Source: Aeromicrobium sp. Leaf245
Lineage (GTDB): Bacteria; Actinomycetota; Actinomycetes; Propionibacteriales; Nocardioidaceae
NCBI RefSeq assembly: GCF_942548115.1
Contig: NZ_OW824151.1
Span: 1,426,001-1,490,000, forward strand
Length of the DNA: 64,000 bases
Direction: 5' to 3'
Made by a program: the position numbers and the translations under genes
In this document: piece by piece, positions 41,984 through 50,090 of the stretch
How the letters are laid out: every line of letters starts with the position of its first letter
Numbering within the stretch: position 1 is the stretch's first letter
The notes under the pieces: generated by a model
The model's database searches: none
The model's input: the letters and a program-made list of their open reading frames with translations, nothing else
What the model was told of the DNA's origin: nothing

Positions 41984-43597
41984 ATGAGCCGACGTGACCT
42001 CGTGGTCAGCGGTCTCGGACTCACCGTCGGCGCCGGGGTCGTCGCCTCCACCCTGCGGCCCTCGGCCGCGCCGGCCAGTCGGCACCAGCACTTCCAGCAC
42101 GGACTGGCGTCCGGGGACCCGCTGCCCGACGGCTTCGTGCTGTGGACCCGCGTCTCGCCCGCGCCCGACGCCACGCCCGGCTCGGGACGCGGGGGACCGG
42201 CCGACGTGGCCTGGCAGGTGGCGCTCGACGACGGCTTCGCCGATGTGGTGGCGGAGGGCACGGCGAGCACCGACGCCGGACGAGATCACACCGTGAAGCT
42301 CGACGTCCGCGCGCTCCGACCCGCCACGACCTACTGGTACCGGTTCACCCACGGACCGGACACGGTCACCGGTCGCACCCGGACCGCCCCGGCCGTCGAC
42401 GCGGCCGTGGACCGGCTCCGGCTCGGCGTGGTGTGCTGCGCCAACTGGCAGGCCGGCCACTTCGGCGCCTACCGCCACCTGCTCGACCACGACCTCGACG
42501 CCGTCGTGCACCTCGGCGACTACCTCTACGAGTACGAGCCCGGTCGCTACTCCCACGGAGCGGACTGGACCGACGTGAGACGCCACGACCCTCCGCACGA
42601 GACCGTCACGCTCGAGGACTACCGGCGCCGGCACGCGCAGTACAAGACCGACCCCGACCTGAGCCGCCTGCACGCCGCGCTGCCGATGATCGCCACGTGG
42701 GACGACCACGAGGTCGCGGACGGCTGGTTCCCCGAGGGTGCGTACGAGCACGACCCCGCGGCCGAGGGCCCCTGGACCCGCCGACGCGACGCCGCGCTGA
42801 GGGCCTACGACGAGTGGATGCCCGTGCGACTGTCGGGCACGGCGACGGTCGGCGACGGCACGACGATCCAGCGCCGCTTCCGCTTCGGCAGCCTCGTCGA
42901 GCTGACGATGCTCGACCTGCGCAGCCGCCGAGACGAGCGGGTCGAGCCGCGCGACGTCGCCCTCGCCGACGAGCGGCGCACGCTCACCGGCACGGACCAG
43001 GAGTCCTGGCTGGCGCAGGGGCTCGAGGCCTCGACCGCCCGGTGGAAGCTCGTCGGGAACCCGGTGATGGTGGCGCCGATGCTCATGCCGCCGCGGCCGC
43101 GCGGGGAGGAGCTGGCGCTGCGCGACACGACCGACCCCATGACCTGGGGCTCCCCGGAGCCGAACACCGACACGTGGGACGGCTATCCCGCCGAGCGTCG
43201 GCGGCTGCTGCAGGGTCTGGCCGACGCCGGCGTCGGCGACGTGGTGTTCCTCAGCGGCGACGTCCACACGGCGTGGGCCAACGAGGTGGAGCTCGACGGC
43301 CGGCCGGTGGCCACGGAGCTCGTGTGCAGCTCGATCACCAGCAACAACGTCGACGACTTCATGGGCACGGCGCCACGCACCGTCTCTCTAGCGATGGAGG
43401 AGGCGATCGGTGCGCTCAACCCGCACGTGCGGTTCGTCAACCTCGACGACCACGGCTACAGCGTGGTGGAGCTGACGCCCTCGGAGGCGAGGTGGGAGTG
43501 GCACGCCGTCAGCGACCGTCGCGATCCCGACGCGTCGTCGCGGTTGCTCGCCGCGCGTCGCGTCCGGTCGGGCTCCGCGCGCGTGCTCCCCGTCTGA
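41984..43597 (+). CDS. phoD: PhoD-type alkaline phosphatase/phosphodiesterase, Tat-exported
   Basis: A 537-residue metallophosphatase. MSRRDLVVSGLGLTVGAG is a twin-arginine signal. FQHGLASGDPLPDGFVLWTRVSP is the PhoD N-terminal domain. HLGDYLYEYEPG, IATWDDHEVADGWFPEGA, VGNPVMVAPM and VVFLSGDVHTAW supply the iron/calcium ligands. It releases phosphate outside the membrane. A GTG at 41936 is an alternative start; the ATG is preferred because it directly precedes the twin-arginine motif. No Pho box is obvious. Confidence 0.9.
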   Translation: MSRRDLVVSGLGLTVGAGVVASTLRPSAAPASRHQHFQHGLASGDPLPDGFVLWTRVSPAPDATPGSGRGGPADVAWQVALDDGFADVVAEGTASTDAGRDHTVKLDVRALRPATTYWYRFTHGPDTVTGRTRTAPAVDAAVDRLRLGVVCCANWQAGHFGAYRHLLDHDLDAVVHLGDYLYEYEPGRYSHGADWTDVRRHDPPHETVTLEDYRRRHAQYKTDPDLSRLHAALPMIATWDDHEVADGWFPEGAYEHDPAAEGPWTRRRDAALRAYDEWMPVRLSGTATVGDGTTIQRRFRFGSLVELTMLDLRSRRDERVEPRDVALADERRTLTGTDQESWLAQGLEASTARWKLVGNPVMVAPMLMPPRPRGEELALRDTTDPMTWGSPEPNTDTWDGYPAERRRLLQGLADAGVGDVVFLSGDVHTAWANEVELDGRPVATELVCSSITSNNVDDFMGTAPRTVSLAMEEAIGALNPHVRFVNLDDHGYSVVELTPSEARWEWHAVSDRRDPDASSRLLAARRVRSGSARVLPV

Positions 43598-43628
43598 CGG
43601 CGACCCCACGGCGAGGACCACGCGTGAA

Positions 43629-43655
43629 GGGGCCGGGCCTCGGGAGCCCGACCCC
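43629..43655. terminator. Bidirectional hairpin between phoD and the RTX-like gene
   Basis: Arms GGGGCCGGGC (43629-43638) and GCCCGACCCC (43646-43655) with one mismatch and a seven-base loop, between convergent stops. Confidence 0.65.
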
Positions 43656-43672
43656 TCCGCACCGCCTGGCGG

Positions 43673-44179
43673 TCAGTCGTCGTCGGGCTCGCTGCCCTGG
43701 TAGACGCGGTCGTCGCCCTTGCCGCCGCTCACGACGTCCTTCGCAGCTCCGCCCTCGACGAGGTCGTTGCCGTCCTGGCCGTAGACCTTGTCGCGGCTCG
43801 CGCCACCGTCGAGCTCGTCGCGCCCGGGACCACCGTGCAGACGGTCGTTGCCGGAGTCGCCGTCCACGTCGTCGTTGCCGTACCCGGCGTAGACCAGGTC
43901 GGCGCCCGTGCCGCCCTCGACCTCGTCGTTGCCGTAGCCGGAGCAGATGACGTCGTTGCCGCCGTTGCCGTCGATCTCGTCGCTGCCACCGAGGGACACG
44001 ATCACGTCACGTCCGCGCGTCCCCTCGATCTCGTCGGCCCCGTTCGTGCCGACGATGGTGGCCTTGTAGCCGCCGCAGGAGTACGAGGACGCGGCCTGGG
44101 CGGGGGAGGTGACGACGAGGGCGAGCGGGACGACGCCGATGACGGCGGCCGCTGCTGCTGCGAAGGTGGTGCGCTTCAT
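43673..44179 (-). CDS. Secreted RTX-like calcium-binding repeat protein
   Basis: A 168-residue protein with a signal peptide (MKRTTFAAAAAAVIGVVPLA...AQA). It is followed by about eight imperfect nine-residue repeats of the GGxGxDxUx type (GGNDVICSG, GGTGADLVYAG, GGPGRDELDG, GGKGDDRVY). Such repeats fold as a calcium-bound beta roll. No enzymatic domain is present. Two cysteines (SCGGYK, VICSG) could form a disulfide. GGAGG lies nine bases before the ATG; a longer frame upstream lacks a signal peptide. Confidence 0.85.
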   Translation of the reverse strand: MKRTTFAAAAAAVIGVVPLALVVTSPAQAASSYSCGGYKATIVGTNGADEIEGTRGRDVIVSLGGSDEIDGNGGNDVICSGYGNDEVEGGTGADLVYAGYGNDDVDGDSGNDRLHGGPGRDELDGGASRDKVYGQDGNDLVEGGAAKDVVSGGKGDDRVYQGSEPDDD

Positions 44180-44461
44180 GGTGGTCCTCCAGGAGTGGGA
44201 TGGGGTGGGGAGCGTCGCCGCTCGACTGCCCTCATCACAGCGACGCACCATGAGGCGGTGATGAGCCGGTCATGAGGGCTCTCTCATGAAGCCCCTGCGG
44301 TCGGGGGCAGTGCGGGTTCGCCCTGGACTGGTGGGCCGTGAGAGACTGGCCGGAGGTCCTGCCGCAGGCTCGGAGAGCCAGCGCGACCTCCCGTGCCCGC
44401 AGCACGTCACGTGCGGATGCGGCACGCACCCCGACCCCCATCACCGCAGGAGCAGCACGAC

Positions 44462-45871
44462 GTGAAGAGCACCACCGAGTCCCTGAGCCCCACCCGCGTC
44501 AAGCTCACGATCGAGGTGCCGTTCGAGGAGTTCCAGCCCAGCCTCGACAAGGCCTACAAGACGATCGGCGCGCAGATCACCATCCCCGGCTTCCGCAAGG
44601 GCAAGGTGCCGGCGGCCATCGTCGACCAGCGGATCGGCCGCAGCGCCGTCCTCGACGAGGCCATCAACGGCGCACTGCCCGGCTGGTACAGCGAGGCGCT
44701 GCAGCAGGCCGAGATCCAGCCGCTGAGCCAGCCCGAGATCGACCTCACCAAGTTCTCCGACGGTGAGGACATCGAGATCACCGCCGAGCTCGACGTGCGC
44801 CCGACGATCGAGCTGCCCGACCTCGCCGCCATCGAGGTCCAGGTCGCCGACGCCGAGGTCACCGACGCCGACGTCGACGAGCAGATCGACGCCCTGCGCG
44901 ACCGCTTCGCCGTCACGCTGGACGTCGACCGTGCGGCCGCCGACGGCGACGCCGTGACCATCGACCTCGTCGCGCGCGACAAGGACGGTGCCGACATCGA
45001 GGGCGCCGACGCCAAGGGCCTGCCCTACACGATCGGCTCGGGCACGCTGCTCGACGGCCTCGACGAGGCGCTCATCGGCCTCGAGAAGGGCGCGACGACG
45101 ACGTTCTCCACCGAGCTGGTGGGCGGTGAGCTGAAGGGCACGCCGGTCGACGTCACCGTCACCCTCAACGACGTCAAGGAGCGCCAGGTCGCCGACCTGG
45201 ACGAGGAGTTCGTCCAGACGGCGTCGGAGTTCGACACCGTCGATGAGCTCAAGGCCGACGTCCGCGAGCGTCTCGTGCGCGGCAAGCGCATGGAGCAGGC
45301 CGCGGAGGCCCGCGACCTCGTGCTCGAGGAGGTCGTCGGCACGGTCGAGGCGCCGCTGCCCGAGACCGTCGTCGCCGAGGAGCTCCAGGGCCGCCGCGAG
45401 CAGATCATGCAGCAGCTCTCGTACGCCGGCATCTCCTTCGACACCTACCTCGAGGACGAGGGCCAGACGGCCGAGGAGTTCGAGGCCGAGCTGGAGCGTC
45501 GGGTCCGCGACTCGATCGTCGCCCAGTTCGTGCTCGACCAGGTCGTCGCCGACTCCGAGATCGGCATCGAGAACGACGAGCTGACGCAGCACATCATGCG
45601 TCGCGCCCAGGAGTCGGGCGAGGACCCGAACTCCTACATCCAGCACATCATGGAGCACAACCACGTGCCCGAGATGGTGAGCGAGGTGCTGCGCGGCAAG
45701 GCGCTCGCCACCCTCATGCAGCAGGCCACGGTCAAGGACGCGTCCGGCACCGTGCTCGAGCTCGGCAAGCTGCGCGCCGACGGCTCGATCGCCGACGACG
45801 AGGTCGAGACGAACGACGAGTCCGCCGACGCCGCCGAGCCCGAGGTCTCCGAGGAGTCCGACAAGGCCTGA
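44462..45871 (+). CDS. tig: Trigger factor (ribosome-associated chaperone and prolyl isomerase)
   Basis: A 469-residue trigger factor. The ribosome-binding signature GFRKGKVP is near residue 42. The FKBP-type isomerase domain spans about 155-240 (GDAVTIDLVARDKDGADIEGADAKGLPYTIGSGTLLDGLDEALIGLEKGA). The helical C-terminal arms follow, with an acidic tail. GTG with AGGAG about ten bases upstream is the start; V-K-S-T-T-E-S-L is the usual actinobacterial beginning. A strong hairpin follows the stop. Confidence 0.96.
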   Translation: MKSTTESLSPTRVKLTIEVPFEEFQPSLDKAYKTIGAQITIPGFRKGKVPAAIVDQRIGRSAVLDEAINGALPGWYSEALQQAEIQPLSQPEIDLTKFSDGEDIEITAELDVRPTIELPDLAAIEVQVADAEVTDADVDEQIDALRDRFAVTLDVDRAAADGDAVTIDLVARDKDGADIEGADAKGLPYTIGSGTLLDGLDEALIGLEKGATTTFSTELVGGELKGTPVDVTVTLNDVKERQVADLDEEFVQTASEFDTVDELKADVRERLVRGKRMEQAAEARDLVLEEVVGTVEAPLPETVVAEELQGRREQIMQQLSYAGISFDTYLEDEGQTAEEFEAELERRVRDSIVAQFVLDQVVADSEIGIENDELTQHIMRRAQESGEDPNSYIQHIMEHNHVPEMVSEVLRGKALATLMQQATVKDASGTVLELGKLRADGSIADDEVETNDESADAAEPEVSEESDKA

Positions 45872-45885
45872 CGCGACGTCGTCCG

Positions 45886-45923
45886 ACGACGGCCCGGCGC
45901 CCCTGTGGGTGCCGGGCCGTCGT
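45886..45923 (+). terminator. Terminator hairpin after tig
   Basis: Perfect 13-bp arms ACGACGGCCCGGC/GCCGGGCCGTCGT around a 12-base loop, 14 bp after the stop. Confidence 0.8.
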
Positions 45924-46020
45924 GCGTCCGGGTGGGTCGTCGAGGCCCCCGGCCGGGAAATCCCTGAGAACCTCGCCACCTCCGGTTCCCATCGTGTCTG
46001 GATACCGGCAGTATGTAGAC

Positions 46021-47277
46021 ATGCCCGGCACACCTGCACGCACCACCGACGTGGCAGCGCTCGCGCTCGACCACCTCGACCGGTTGGTCGTGGGCACGGT
46101 CCGCGAGGTGCACCAGGCGGCCGCGGCGCGGGCGTTCCGCGCCACGCGGGTCGTGGGCGGACGGGTCCCGGAGTCGTTGCACGACGCGGTCGTGACCTCG
46201 GTCTACGGCGCGGTGTCGGGCGTGCTGAGGGTCGGCAGCGGCACGGTGCGCGCGCTCTCCGCGCGGGGCGTGGGGTCGCCGGTCGAGTCCAGCCGGTTCG
46301 GCCGCAGCGTCGTCGCCGCCGTCAACGGGCTCATCGGCGACGAGCTGCGCATGCTCGACGACCCCCAGGCGATCGTCATGTCGGTGCGCGTCGACGGTGC
46401 GGACCTCCCGGTCACCGAGTGGCAGGTCGCCGAGGCCTTCCGGGGTGCCTCCAGCCACCTGGTGGTGTTCCTGCACGGTCTGTGCGAGGACGACGAGTCG
46501 TGGGACCTGGGCTCGAAGGCCAGCGGCTCCACCTACGCGTCGCGGCTCACCACCGAGACCGACGCGACGCCGGTCATGGTCCGGTACAACACCGGCCTGC
46601 ACATCTCCGAGAACGGCAAGCACCTCGACGCACTGCTCACCCAGCTCGTCGACGTCTGGCCCACCGCCGTCTCGCGCATCACCCTGGTCGGCCACTCCAT
46701 GGGTGGCCTGGTCGTGCGGGCCGCGACCAACCACGCCACCGCGGGCGGCAAGACGTGGCAGCACCTCGTGCGAGACGTCGTCTGCCTGGGCACGCCGCAC
46801 GCCGGCGCCAACCTCGAGAAGGTCGCCCACCTCGGGTCGTCCGTGCTCCGGTTCCTGCCGGAGTCGCGTCCGTTCAGCACCATCCTCGACACCCGGTCCG
46901 CGGGCATCGTCGACCTGCGCCACGGCTACATCTCCGCCGACGAGTGGGAGGGTCAGGACCTCACCCGCGCCTGGGGCCTCGACCGCATCGCCGCGGCGCC
47001 GCTCCCGCACGCCGAGTACCACTTCGTGGCCGGCACGCTCGGTGCCACGCAGCGGCACGCCGTGAGCGCGGTGCTCGGAGACCTGCTGGTGCACTTCTCC
47101 TCGGCCACCGGTGTCGGACGCACCGGCCCGGTCGTCGAAGGCGCCCGTTTCGAGTACGTCCCGAGCGCCCACCACTTCGCCCTGCTGAACCACCCGACGG
47201 TCGGCGACTGGATCGTCGAGTGGGTGCGCGCCGGTCACCGTCCCGTGCGTGCCCTCTCCGCCTCCGGTCGCGCCTAG
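46021..47277 (+). CDS. Alpha/beta hydrolase, lipase/PGAP1-like
   Basis: A 418-residue lipase-fold protein. After a ~140-residue helical N-terminus come VVFLHGLCEDDESW (oxyanion region), LVGHSMGGLVVRAA (nucleophile serine) and CLGTPHAGANLEKV; the late SAHHFALLNHP probably supplies the histidine. No signal peptide is seen. CAGTAT lies six bases before the ATG and no Shine-Dalgarno is visible. Followed after 66 bp by two SRPBCC genes in the same direction. A lipid ester substrate is likely. Confidence 0.86.
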   Translation: MPGTPARTTDVAALALDHLDRLVVGTVREVHQAAAARAFRATRVVGGRVPESLHDAVVTSVYGAVSGVLRVGSGTVRALSARGVGSPVESSRFGRSVVAAVNGLIGDELRMLDDPQAIVMSVRVDGADLPVTEWQVAEAFRGASSHLVVFLHGLCEDDESWDLGSKASGSTYASRLTTETDATPVMVRYNTGLHISENGKHLDALLTQLVDVWPTAVSRITLVGHSMGGLVVRAATNHATAGGKTWQHLVRDVVCLGTPHAGANLEKVAHLGSSVLRFLPESRPFSTILDTRSAGIVDLRHGYISADEWEGQDLTRAWGLDRIAAAPLPHAEYHFVAGTLGATQRHAVSAVLGDLLVHFSSATGVGRTGPVVEGARFEYVPSAHHFALLNHPTVGDWIVEWVRAGHRPVRALSASGRA

Positions 47278-47343
47278 GCCCGGGCCCCTCGTCCCTCTTC
47301 GAACGACCCACCCCGCCCCCGCACCACCCTCTGGAGGACCACC

Positions 47344-47820
47344 GTGCCGAACCGCAGCCTGATCGAGGACTCCGTCGAGATCGACGCGACGCCCGCCGCC
47401 GTCTGGGCCGTCGTGTCCGACCTCAAGCGCATGGGGGAGTGGAGCCCGCAGTGCAAGAAGATGATCATCCGCGGAGGCGAGGTCAAGCAGGGCGCCCGCA
47501 CCATCAACGTCAACCGCCAGGGCTGGAAGGTGTGGCCCACGCGCTCGTACGTGAAGGTCTTCGAGCCCGAGCGTGAGCTGGCGCTCAAGGTCGCCGAGAA
47601 CGGCACGGTCTGGACGTACCGCCTGGAGGCGCTCGACGGTGGACGCACCCGGCTGACGGAGTCGCGCACCGCCCCGAACGGTGTCTCGAACCTCTCGAAC
47701 CTGCTCACCAAGCACGTCCTCGGTGGCACCGACGCGTTCGAGACCGAGCTCGAGCAGGGCATCGCGCACACGCTCCAGCGGATCAAGTCCGAGGTCGAGC
47801 GGACCTCCCGTGCCGCCTGA
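47344..47820 (+). CDS. SRPBCC-family lipid-binding protein 1
   Basis: A 158-residue START/polyketide-cyclase-like helix-grip protein (IEIDATPAAVWAVVSDLKRMGEWSPQCKKM, VNRQGWKVWPTRSYVKVFEPERELALKV, WTYRLEALDGGRTRLTESR). It should bind a hydrophobic ligand. GGAGG lies eight bases before the GTG. Its 3' end overlaps the next gene by 11 bases. Role may be linked to the upstream lipase. Confidence 0.85.
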   Translation: MPNRSLIEDSVEIDATPAAVWAVVSDLKRMGEWSPQCKKMIIRGGEVKQGARTINVNRQGWKVWPTRSYVKVFEPERELALKVAENGTVWTYRLEALDGGRTRLTESRTAPNGVSNLSNLLTKHVLGGTDAFETELEQGIAHTLQRIKSEVERTSRAA

Positions 47821-48304
47821 GTTCCCGAGCCAGGGTCTGCCGCCCCTCGAGGCGGAGGTCGTCGTCGCCGCTCCGGTCGAGACGGTGTGGACCCTGCTCT
47901 CGGACCTGCGCTCGATGAGCGAGCGCAGTCCCGAGACCGTACGGATGTTCATCGCTGCTGCGCCGAAGGTCGGCTCGCGCGGCCTGAACGTCAACCGCAA
48001 GGGTGCCGTCGTCTGGCCCACGACGACCCGCATCACCCGGTGGAAGCCGCCGACCCACGACGGCTCGGCAGCCCTGGCGTTCCACGTGGGCCCGACCGAC
48101 GTGGAGTGGTCCTACGAGCTGACGCCCGAGGGTGCCGTCACGCGCGTCGTCGAGCGTCGCACGGCCCTGCCGCGCGCAGGCCTGACCGTGCGGCTGGCGG
48201 GGAAGTGGTTCATGGGCGGCGCCGAGAACCACGACGTCGACCTGCTCGACGGCATGCACCGCACCCTCGAGGCCCTACGTCGCGACGCGGAGGCGCTGGG
48301 CTGA
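47810..48304 (+). CDS. SRPBCC-family lipid-binding protein 2
   Basis: A 164-residue paralogue of the preceding protein (VVAAPVETVWTLLSDLRSMSERSPETVRMF, LNVNRKGAVVWPTTTRITRWKPP, VEWSYELTPEGAVTRVVERR). The GTG lies inside the end of the previous gene, so translation is coupled. Shared N-V-N-R-x-G and WPT motifs point to tandem duplication. Confidence 0.83.
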   Translation: MPPEFPSQGLPPLEAEVVVAAPVETVWTLLSDLRSMSERSPETVRMFIAAAPKVGSRGLNVNRKGAVVWPTTTRITRWKPPTHDGSAALAFHVGPTDVEWSYELTPEGAVTRVVERRTALPRAGLTVRLAGKWFMGGAENHDVDLLDGMHRTLEALRRDAEALG

Positions 48305-48311
48305 TCGAGGC

Positions 48312-48347
48312 CCACTGACACCGATCCGCCCGGGTCGGTGTCAGTGG
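48312..48347 (+). terminator. Terminator hairpin after the SRPBCC pair
   Basis: Perfect 13-bp arms CCACTGACACCGA/TCGGTGTCAGTGG with a ten-base loop, seven bases after the stop. Confidence 0.8.
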
Positions 48348-48376
48348 CATGGGCGTGCGAGGAAATCCACGTCAGT

Positions 48377-48388
48377 ATGTCAGGACAT
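48377..48388. promoter_or_regulatory. IolR-like operator ATGTCAGGACAT upstream of iolE
   Basis: Inverted repeat ATGTC-AG-GACAT, identical to the site at 56494-56505. It lies just upstream of a TTGACG -35-like hexamer (48393-48398). Confidence 0.65.
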
Positions 48389-48435
48389 GGGCTTGACGTA
48401 GGCCTGTGAGCGCGCCCACACTAGGGACGTCCCTC

Positions 48436-48449
48436 TTTGTCACGACAAA
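48436..48449. promoter_or_regulatory. IolR-like operator TTTGTC-AC-GACAAA in the iolE leader
   Basis: Perfect 6-bp arms with TGTC-NN-GACA core, 29 bp before the iolE ATG and downstream of a CACACT hexamer (48417-48422) that could be the -10. Confidence 0.65.
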
Positions 48450-48478
48450 TGACGCCCCTGTTGAAAGGACATCGCCCG

Positions 48479-49366
48479 ATGTCGACCACCGCTTCCGTCC
48501 GCACGCGTGTCGCGGGCGCTCCCATCTCGTGGGGCGTCTGCGAGGTTCCCGGTTGGGGCCTGCAGCTGCCCGCCGACCGAGTCCTCGGCGAGATGCGCGA
48601 GCTGGGCCTGACCGCCACCGAGTTCGGTCCCGACGGCTTCCTGCCGGACGAGCCCGTCGAGAAGGCGGCCTTCCTCGAGCAGTACGGCCTCGCCGCCGTC
48701 GGCGGGTTCCTGCCCGTCGTGCTGTTCGACGCCGACCACGACCCGCTGCCCGAGGTCGACCGCTTCATCGACGCCTGTCTCGCGTCCGGTGCGGGCGTCG
48801 TGGTGCTGGCCGCGGCCACCGGCCAGGAGGGCTACGACGCACGTCCCGTGCTCGACGACGTGCAGTGGAAGACGCTGAACGCGAACCTCGACCGCATCGC
48901 CGACCACGCCGTCTCGCGCGGCGTCGTGGCCGTGATCCACCCGCACATGGGCACCATCGTCGAGAACGCCGCCGACGTGCAGCAGGTCCTCGACGGCTCG
49001 CACATCGGCCTGTGCGTCGACACCGGTCACCTGGCCGCCGCCGGCGCCGACCCCGTCGCCATCACCCTCGCCAACCTCGACCGCGTGGGCCACGTCCACC
49101 TCAAGGACGTCGATGCCGAGAAGGCCGCCCGCGTCGTGGCCGGCGAGGTCACCTTCTCCGACGCCGTCGCCGACGGCATGTGGCAGGTCCTGGGCCGCGG
49201 CTCGGTCGACGTCGCCGCCATGGTGAGCGCCCTCGAGGGTCACGGCTACACCGGCTGGTACGTGCTCGAGCAGGACCTCATGCTCACCGACGGCGAGCCC
49301 GAGGGCGAAGGTCCGGTCGCCGACGTGCGCCGCTGCCTCGCCTACGTGGAGGGCCTGCTGGCCTGA
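48479..49366 (+). CDS. iolE: Inosose dehydratase-like TIM-barrel protein
   Basis: A 295-residue xylose-isomerase-like TIM barrel (GAPISWGVCEVPGWG at 13-27, TEFGPDGFLPDE, VIHPHMGTIVENAADVQQVL, LCVDTGHLAAAGADP, GHVHLKDVD, HGYTGWYVLEQD). The metal ligands Glu, Asp, His and Glu are in place. The H-x-K-D followed by a T-F-x-x-A-V-x-D-G-M-W segment favours IolE (2-keto-myo-inositol dehydratase) over IolI or IolH. AAAGGA lies about ten bases before the ATG. It is monocistronic, on the opposite strand from the other iol genes, with two IolR-like operators. Confidence 0.78.
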   Translation: MSTTASVRTRVAGAPISWGVCEVPGWGLQLPADRVLGEMRELGLTATEFGPDGFLPDEPVEKAAFLEQYGLAAVGGFLPVVLFDADHDPLPEVDRFIDACLASGAGVVVLAAATGQEGYDARPVLDDVQWKTLNANLDRIADHAVSRGVVAVIHPHMGTIVENAADVQQVLDGSHIGLCVDTGHLAAAGADPVAITLANLDRVGHVHLKDVDAEKAARVVAGEVTFSDAVADGMWQVLGRGSVDVAAMVSALEGHGYTGWYVLEQDLMLTDGEPEGEGPVADVRRCLAYVEGLLA

Positions 49367-49382
49367 CCCGCCCCGACCCCCT

Positions 49383-49422
49383 GACGGACGGGCCCCGCGC
49401 AGCTGCGCGGGGCCCGTCCGTC
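49383..49422. terminator. 40-bp perfect palindrome after iolE
   Basis: 18-bp arms (49383-49400 and 49405-49422) are perfectly complementary around AGCT, itself a palindrome. It begins 16 bp past the iolE stop and likely ends transcription; no U-tract. Confidence 0.8.
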
Positions 49423-49449
49423 GTGGTGGGACCGCCGCGGCGGGGCCGG

Positions 49450-49765
49450 GGGACGCAAGATTCTGCCTTCGTGAGTGCGAGCCCGAACGATGCTGCGTTC
49501 GAGGCGGGATCCGGACACGAACGCAGCATCCTCGGGCGTTCCCTGGAGGAACGCAGAACCTTGCGTCGCTCGGCCGCACCCGGCGACCTCGGGCGCCCCG
49601 AGCGCGCGAGCGGTGGGACGCAGGATTCTGCCTTCGTGGGCGCGAGCCCGAACGATGCTGCGTTCGTGGCTGGATCCGGACACGAACGCAGAATCCTCGA
49701 GCCAACCGTGCACGAACGCAGAATCTTGCGTCGCCCGGCCGCACCCGGCGATCTCGGGGTGGCCC
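49450..49765. repeat. Two ~150-bp direct repeats with internal palindromes, period 165 bp
   Basis: Units start at 49450 and 49615 and are roughly 85-90% alike by eye. In unit 1 GATGCTGCGTTCG (49489-49501) pairs perfectly with 49518-49530, and GACGCAAGATTCTGCC-type outer arms (from 49452) pair imperfectly with 49548-49567. Unit 2 repeats this and adds an extra CACGAACGCAGAATC copy. Words related to GATTCTGCGTTCG recur in both orientations. No convincing gene is present; the frames crossing it have no domain. Confidence 0.85.
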
Positions 49766-49810
49766 GGGCGCGTCCGCTCCGTCGAGGCCCTTTCGGAGAC
49801 CAGGTCCGAC

Positions 49811-49924
49811 GAGAGCCGCGGCGGCGCAGCACGACCCCGAGCGAGAGCCGCGGCGGCGCAGCACCACCCCAGGCGGGAGCAGCGGCAGCGCAGCACGACC
49901 CCGAGCGAGAACCGCGGCGGCGCA
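49811..49924. repeat. 32-bp tandem repeat, about 3.6 copies
   Basis: Units start at 49811, 49843, 49875 and 49907, each beginning GAGAGCCGCGGCGGCGCAGC or a close variant. There are no spacers. The rest of 49766-49970 holds nothing I recognise. Confidence 0.85.
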
Positions 49925-49970
49925 TCCTCCGTCGAGCCGGCGCGAGCCCGGGAGGTGCTCCCACCACCGA

Positions 49971-50004
49971 CGAAGGGCCCCGACCGTGAGGTCGGAGCCC
50001 TTCG
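49971..50004 (-). terminator. Hairpin downstream of iolA
   Basis: Arms CGAAGGG/CCCTTCG and CCGACC/GGTCGG separated by a small internal bulge, loop GTGA. It is the last feature before the iolA stop on the minus strand. Between it and iolA the short repeats GTCAGGCGCGC occur twice (50036, 50059 region). Confidence 0.65.
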
Positions 50005-50090
50005 CCGTGCGGTGGCAGCCGCAGGTCGGTGGAGCGTCAGGCGCGCCGTGTCGAGCGCTGTGTCAGGCGCGCGGTGTCACGCGTTCAGCG

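Noticed and set aside
49811-49924. 32-bp repeats as a CRISPR array
   Set aside because: Units are head-to-tail with no spacers.
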